The notes under the pieces were generated by a model. The model saw nothing but the letters and a program-made list of their open reading frames with translations, did not search any database and was not told where the DNA came from. Of a DNA stretch of 64,000 nucleotides, positions 61,390-64,000 are shown piece after piece. The position numbers and the translations under genes were made by a program. Location: NCBI GenBank assembly GCA_023388175.1, contig JAEWGT010000003.1, positions 62,001-126,000 on the forward strand, given 5' to 3'. Every line of letters starts with the position of its first letter. Positions within the stretch are counted from its first letter, which is position 1. This stretch comes from Pseudomonadota bacterium. GTDB taxonomy: Bacteria > Pseudomonadota > Alphaproteobacteria > Rhizobiales > Devosiaceae.

Positions 61390-63887
61390 GCTGTCCCTCC
61401 TGTCATGGCCAGCAGCGCCACCAGTCCCATGCCGGGGATAAGGGTGGCTGCGGCATAGCCATTCCACAGCCATGCCAGGATGATTTCGGTCTGCCGCCGC
61501 GCCGACACATAGCCCTGGCCCAGCCGCCAGTATCCATGCGCCGCCATGAGCCCGCCAACAAAGCAATGCAGCGCCCCATAGCTGATCAGCGCGAGGATGA
61601 TTGCCTGCCGTGCATGTGTGGTGGGTTCGGGCAGGGCAAGGCCCATGGCCACCAGCAGCGCCACAGCCAGCCCTTGCAGCAACGCGCTGAGCAACAACAA
61701 GGGTCCCACCGGGCGGCCCTTTCCATTGGCCCGACGGGCCATGAAGGCAATCCCCGCTGCCCCCAATGCAGCCGCAAGCGCCATGGCGCCCGGCCACAGG
61801 CTCCAGTCGAGTGCGGTGACTGTTTCCCAGTTCGGGGCGACCACGATCAGGAACAGTCCCCCGAACAGCAGCGATGAAAACAGTGTGGCATTCATCACCA
61901 GCGCGGCGCGATTGGCGAGAATGGAAACATTGTGCGGGCTCTCGACATCGAGCACCGCAGTCTCCCCCATGCCGATTTCGACCGGACCGAAGTCCTGCTT
62001 CTGTCCCAGCGTGACCGGCCAGAACAGGAACAGGATCAGCGTCGCCAGCGCGCCGAACGGGGCCAGCCAATATTGGCTGAACAGCATGGCGAGGAAGAAA
62101 CTTGCCGTAGCCATCGCCGTCCACAGCGGCAGATAGGTGCGGCGCGGCAGGATGATGACATGCTCGGGTGCGCCGGTCAGCATGTCGACGCCCATGGTTT
62201 CTTGATCGCCATTGCGGGTGAAACCGAGATAGCCGAATCCGCCTGCCAGCACCGGGCCGATTTTGGCCGGCTCCAGCCCGTCGGCACGCTCGTCCACGCG
62301 GGGGATGGCGGCGAAGTTGTAGCTTGGCGGCGGGGTCGCGGTCGCCCATTCCAGCGTCTGTGCCCGCCAGGGATCGCGGCGGAACCAGCGCCCGAAGCGG
62401 AATTGCAGCACGATATCGGCCAGCACTAGGCAGAATCCCATGGTGAGGATGAACCCGCCGACCGACGAGAGCAGGTTGAGCCAGTCCCAGCCCCAGTTCG
62501 ACGGATACGTCGAAATGCGGCGCGGCATGCCCATGAGCCCGGTCAGGTGCATGAGGAAGAAGGTGAGATTGAAGCCGATGAAAATCAGCCAGAAGGCGGG
62601 GATGGAGAGTTTGTAGAGGCTCTGCTTGCCCGAGATGTGCGGCATCCAGTGATAGATGCCCGCCAGCATCGGAAAGACGAAGCCGCCGACCAGCACGTAA
62701 TGCAAATGCGCCACGACAAAATAGCTGTCATGGGCCTGCGTGTTGAACGGCACCATGGCCAGCATCACCCCGGTCAACCCGCCGATCACGAAGACGAAGA
62801 AGAAGCCGAACACATAGAGCATGGGAATATCCCAGCGCGGCCGGCCCGAGGCCAGCGTGCCGAGCCACGCGAATATCTGCACCGCCGTTGGAATGGCCAC
62901 CAGCGCACTCGCCGCCGAGAAGAAGGCCAGCGCCAGATGCGGAATGCCCACGGTGAACATGTGGTGTACCCAGAGCCCGAAGCTGAGAAAGCCCATGGCG
63001 ACGATGGCCGCGATGATGGCGCGATAGCCGAGGATTTTGCGCTGCGCGAAGACCGGAATAATGGTCGACAGCGCCCCGGCGGCGGGCAGAAAGATGATAT
63101 AGACTTCCGGGTGCCCGAACAGCCAGAACAGGTGCTGCCACAAGAGCGGATCGCCACCGCGCGTCGGATCGAAAAAGGGCAGGTCAAACGCCCGTTCGAG
63201 TTCGAGCAGGATCGATCCGAGGATCAGCGGCGGAAAGCCGACGATCATCATGCCCGTGGTGACCAGCATATACCAGCCCAGCAGCGGCATGCGCGTCAGC
63301 GACATGCCAGGCGCGCGCATCTTGAGAATGGACACGAAGATTTCAATGGCGGCGGTCACGGCCGATATTTCGACAAAGGTGATGCCGAGCAGCCAGACAT
63401 CGGCATTGATGCCGGGCGTATAAGGCTTGGAGGCGAGCGGCGTGTACATGAACCAGCCGCTATCGGGCGCGGCGCCGAACAGCATGGCGACGATCAGGAT
63501 CGTCCCGCCAAACACATAGCACCAGAAGCCATAGGCGGTGAGGCGCGGAAAGGCCAGATCGCGCGCGCCCAGCATTTTGGGCAGCATGTAGATGGCAAAG
63601 CCTTCCAGCATCGGAATGGCGAACAGGAACATCATCACCGTGCCGTGCATGGTGAAGATCTGGTTGTAGATTTCCGGCCCGATAAAGGCGCTGTGCGGGG
63701 TCGCCAGCTGCGCCCGGATCAGCATGGAGAGGAAGCCGCCAATGGCAAAGAAGGTCAGGGCCACCACCATGAAGCGCTTGCCCAGAACGGTGTGATTGAC
63801 GCTGGACAGCCGGGCTAACCCGGGTGGCGTGCGCCAGATGGCGTCGAGCTGCTTGTGGAGGCGGAGGGGGGAGACAGGCGCGCTCAT
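61386..63887 (-). CDS. Cytochrome c oxidase subunit I-III fusion (CoxN-like)
   Basis: 833 aa. Residues 1-550 are subunit I: haem ligand His81 (FTMHGTVMM), Glu-His-Tyr motif HPEVYI of A1-type oxidases, Cu-B/haem ligands VHHMFTVG and VVAHLHYVLVGG. Residues 570-833 carry a subunit III-like part (LHCFVGGLMAAHGYWRLGQGYVSARRQTEIILAWLW). The D-pathway entry Asp110 is kept (GARDLAFPRL), but the usual asparagines are Ile99, Thr117 and Ala118. It overlaps the subunit II stop by ATGA. Confidence 0.93.
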   Translation of the reverse strand: MSAPVSPLRLHKQLDAIWRTPPGLARLSSVNHTVLGKRFMVVALTFFAIGGFLSMLIRAQLATPHSAFIGPEIYNQIFTMHGTVMMFLFAIPMLEGFAIYMLPKMLGARDLAFPRLTAYGFWCYVFGGTILIVAMLFGAAPDSGWFMYTPLASKPYTPGINADVWLLGITFVEISAVTAAIEIFVSILKMRAPGMSLTRMPLLGWYMLVTTGMMIVGFPPLILGSILLELERAFDLPFFDPTRGGDPLLWQHLFWLFGHPEVYIIFLPAAGALSTIIPVFAQRKILGYRAIIAAIVAMGFLSFGLWVHHMFTVGIPHLALAFFSAASALVAIPTAVQIFAWLGTLASGRPRWDIPMLYVFGFFFVFVIGGLTGVMLAMVPFNTQAHDSYFVVAHLHYVLVGGFVFPMLAGIYHWMPHISGKQSLYKLSIPAFWLIFIGFNLTFFLMHLTGLMGMPRRISTYPSNWGWDWLNLLSSVGGFILTMGFCLVLADIVLQFRFGRWFRRDPWRAQTLEWATATPPPSYNFAAIPRVDERADGLEPAKIGPVLAGGFGYLGFTRNGDQETMGVDMLTGAPEHVIILPRRTYLPLWTAMATASFFLAMLFSQYWLAPFGALATLILFLFWPVTLGQKQDFGPVEIGMGETAVLDVESPHNVSILANRAALVMNATLFSSLLFGGLFLIVVAPNWETVTALDWSLWPGAMALAAALGAAGIAFMARRANGKGRPVGPLLLLSALLQGLAVALLVAMGLALPEPTTHARQAIILALISYGALHCFVGGLMAAHGYWRLGQGYVSARRQTEIILAWLWNGYAAATLIPGMGLVALLAMTGGTA

Positions 63888-64000
63888 TGCCCGCCCTCCA
63901 TCAGTGCCGCAAAGGCGTCCGGCTCGTGCGCTTCGACGCGGAAGAACATGACGTCATGACCCTCGCCGCAATATTCGGCGCATTGGCCCCAATAGGTGCC
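63884..64000 (-). CDS. Cytochrome c oxidase subunit II, C-terminal end (cut by window edge)
   Basis: 38 codons visible: GTYWGQCAEYCGEGHDVMFF and a short tail. Cys-x-Glu-x-Cys-Gly-x-x-His-x-x-Met is the Cu-A site, complete from the first Cys to Met. The rest lies beyond 64000. The stop overlaps the ATG of the subunit I gene. Confidence 0.92.
   Translation of the reverse strand, partial: GTYWGQCAEYCGEGHDVMFFRVEAHEPDAFAALMEGGQ

Noticed and set aside
61078..62349. 423-codon minus-strand frame through the oxidase gene
   Set aside because: Only the last 103 codons (from 61389) make a sensible membrane protein; the earlier part is a shadow of the subunit III-like region.
62547..63818. 423-codon plus-strand frame opposite oxidase subunit I
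   Set aside because: Composition is His/Glu/Arg-rich antisense of membrane helices, a common shadow.
1..64000. CRISPR arrays, tRNA genes, integrase or phage genes
   Set aside because: No regularly spaced direct repeats, no cloverleaf with CCA-type ends and no recombinase-like products were seen on reading both strands; a tRNAscan and CRISPR search would be decisive.

Overview
This window is high-GC chromosomal DNA of an alphaproteobacterium, most likely Hyphomicrobiales and close to Devosia-type genera (an inference from gene content, not a database match). Supporting signs are a C4-pathway 5-aminolevulinate synthase with an FNR/FixK-like box, a dnaX-ybaB-recR operon behind a small SRP RNA, a Tad pilus locus with cpa-type genes, a CoxN-like oxidase subunit, and long rhizobial-style palindromes between genes. 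No tRNA, rRNA operon, CRISPR array, transposase or phage gene was seen.

Layout. (1) 0.45-12.7 kb is a nucleoside uptake and breakdown operon: a BMP-type ABC importer (four genes), cytidine deaminase, deoC, a double-domain ALDH16-like aldehyde dehydrogenase, a small unknown protein, deoA, deoB and upp. It can import nucleosides, cleave them, rescue uracil, and burn the sugar through deoxyribose-5-phosphate to glyceraldehyde-3-phosphate and acetate. (2) 12.7-14.1 kb holds a glyoxalase-like gene, a small HTH-like gene and a HAD hydrolase. (3) 14.1-25.4 kb is a Tad/Flp pilus locus. Two TadE-like genes and a stand-alone secretin-N-like gene are on the minus strand, flp-cpaA-cpaB-cpaC-cpaE-cpaF-tadB-tadC are on the plus strand, and tadD points back at the cluster. 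No cpaD is present. (4) 25.5-34 kb has an M17 aminopeptidase, a YqaA-like membrane protein, a ghrA-like reductase, a membrane cytochrome c, pheA, dapD, dapE and two related membrane proteins. (5) 34-41.6 kb is information processing: truA, fmt, def, rmuC, recR, ybaB, dnaX and the SRP RNA, with two small unknowns. (6) 41.7-44 kb is a chromate pair, ChrA plus a rhodanese-ChrB fusion.

(7) 44.2-52.3 kb holds a DUF1801 protein, a pseudouridine synthase, a LOG-family protein, a soluble transhydrogenase, a pirin, a hybrid histidine kinase, mscL and a LuxR-type response regulator whose phospho-acceptor Asp is Asn. (8) 52.3-54.5 kb carries a tandem palindromic repeat, rpsU, and a cluster of small minus-strand genes next to a cold-shock gene, including two tandem paralogues that I do not recognise. 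(9) 54.5-64 kb has hemA, an SDR, an OmpA-like lipoprotein, several small membrane proteins, a CSS-EAL phosphodiesterase, a PRC-barrel protein and the end of a cytochrome c oxidase operon (subunit II partial, subunit I-III fusion, small membrane protein).

The best leads for new biology are the compact cold-shock-linked small-gene cluster, the mobile-looking palindromic repeat family (three copies, one split by a 52-bp hairpin block), the Asn-receiver regulator with its structured upstream region, the cpaD-less pilus locus with a stand-alone secretin-N-like protein, and an oxidase subunit I lacking the D-pathway asparagines. All coordinates are on the given strand; functions rest on motifs read by eye.
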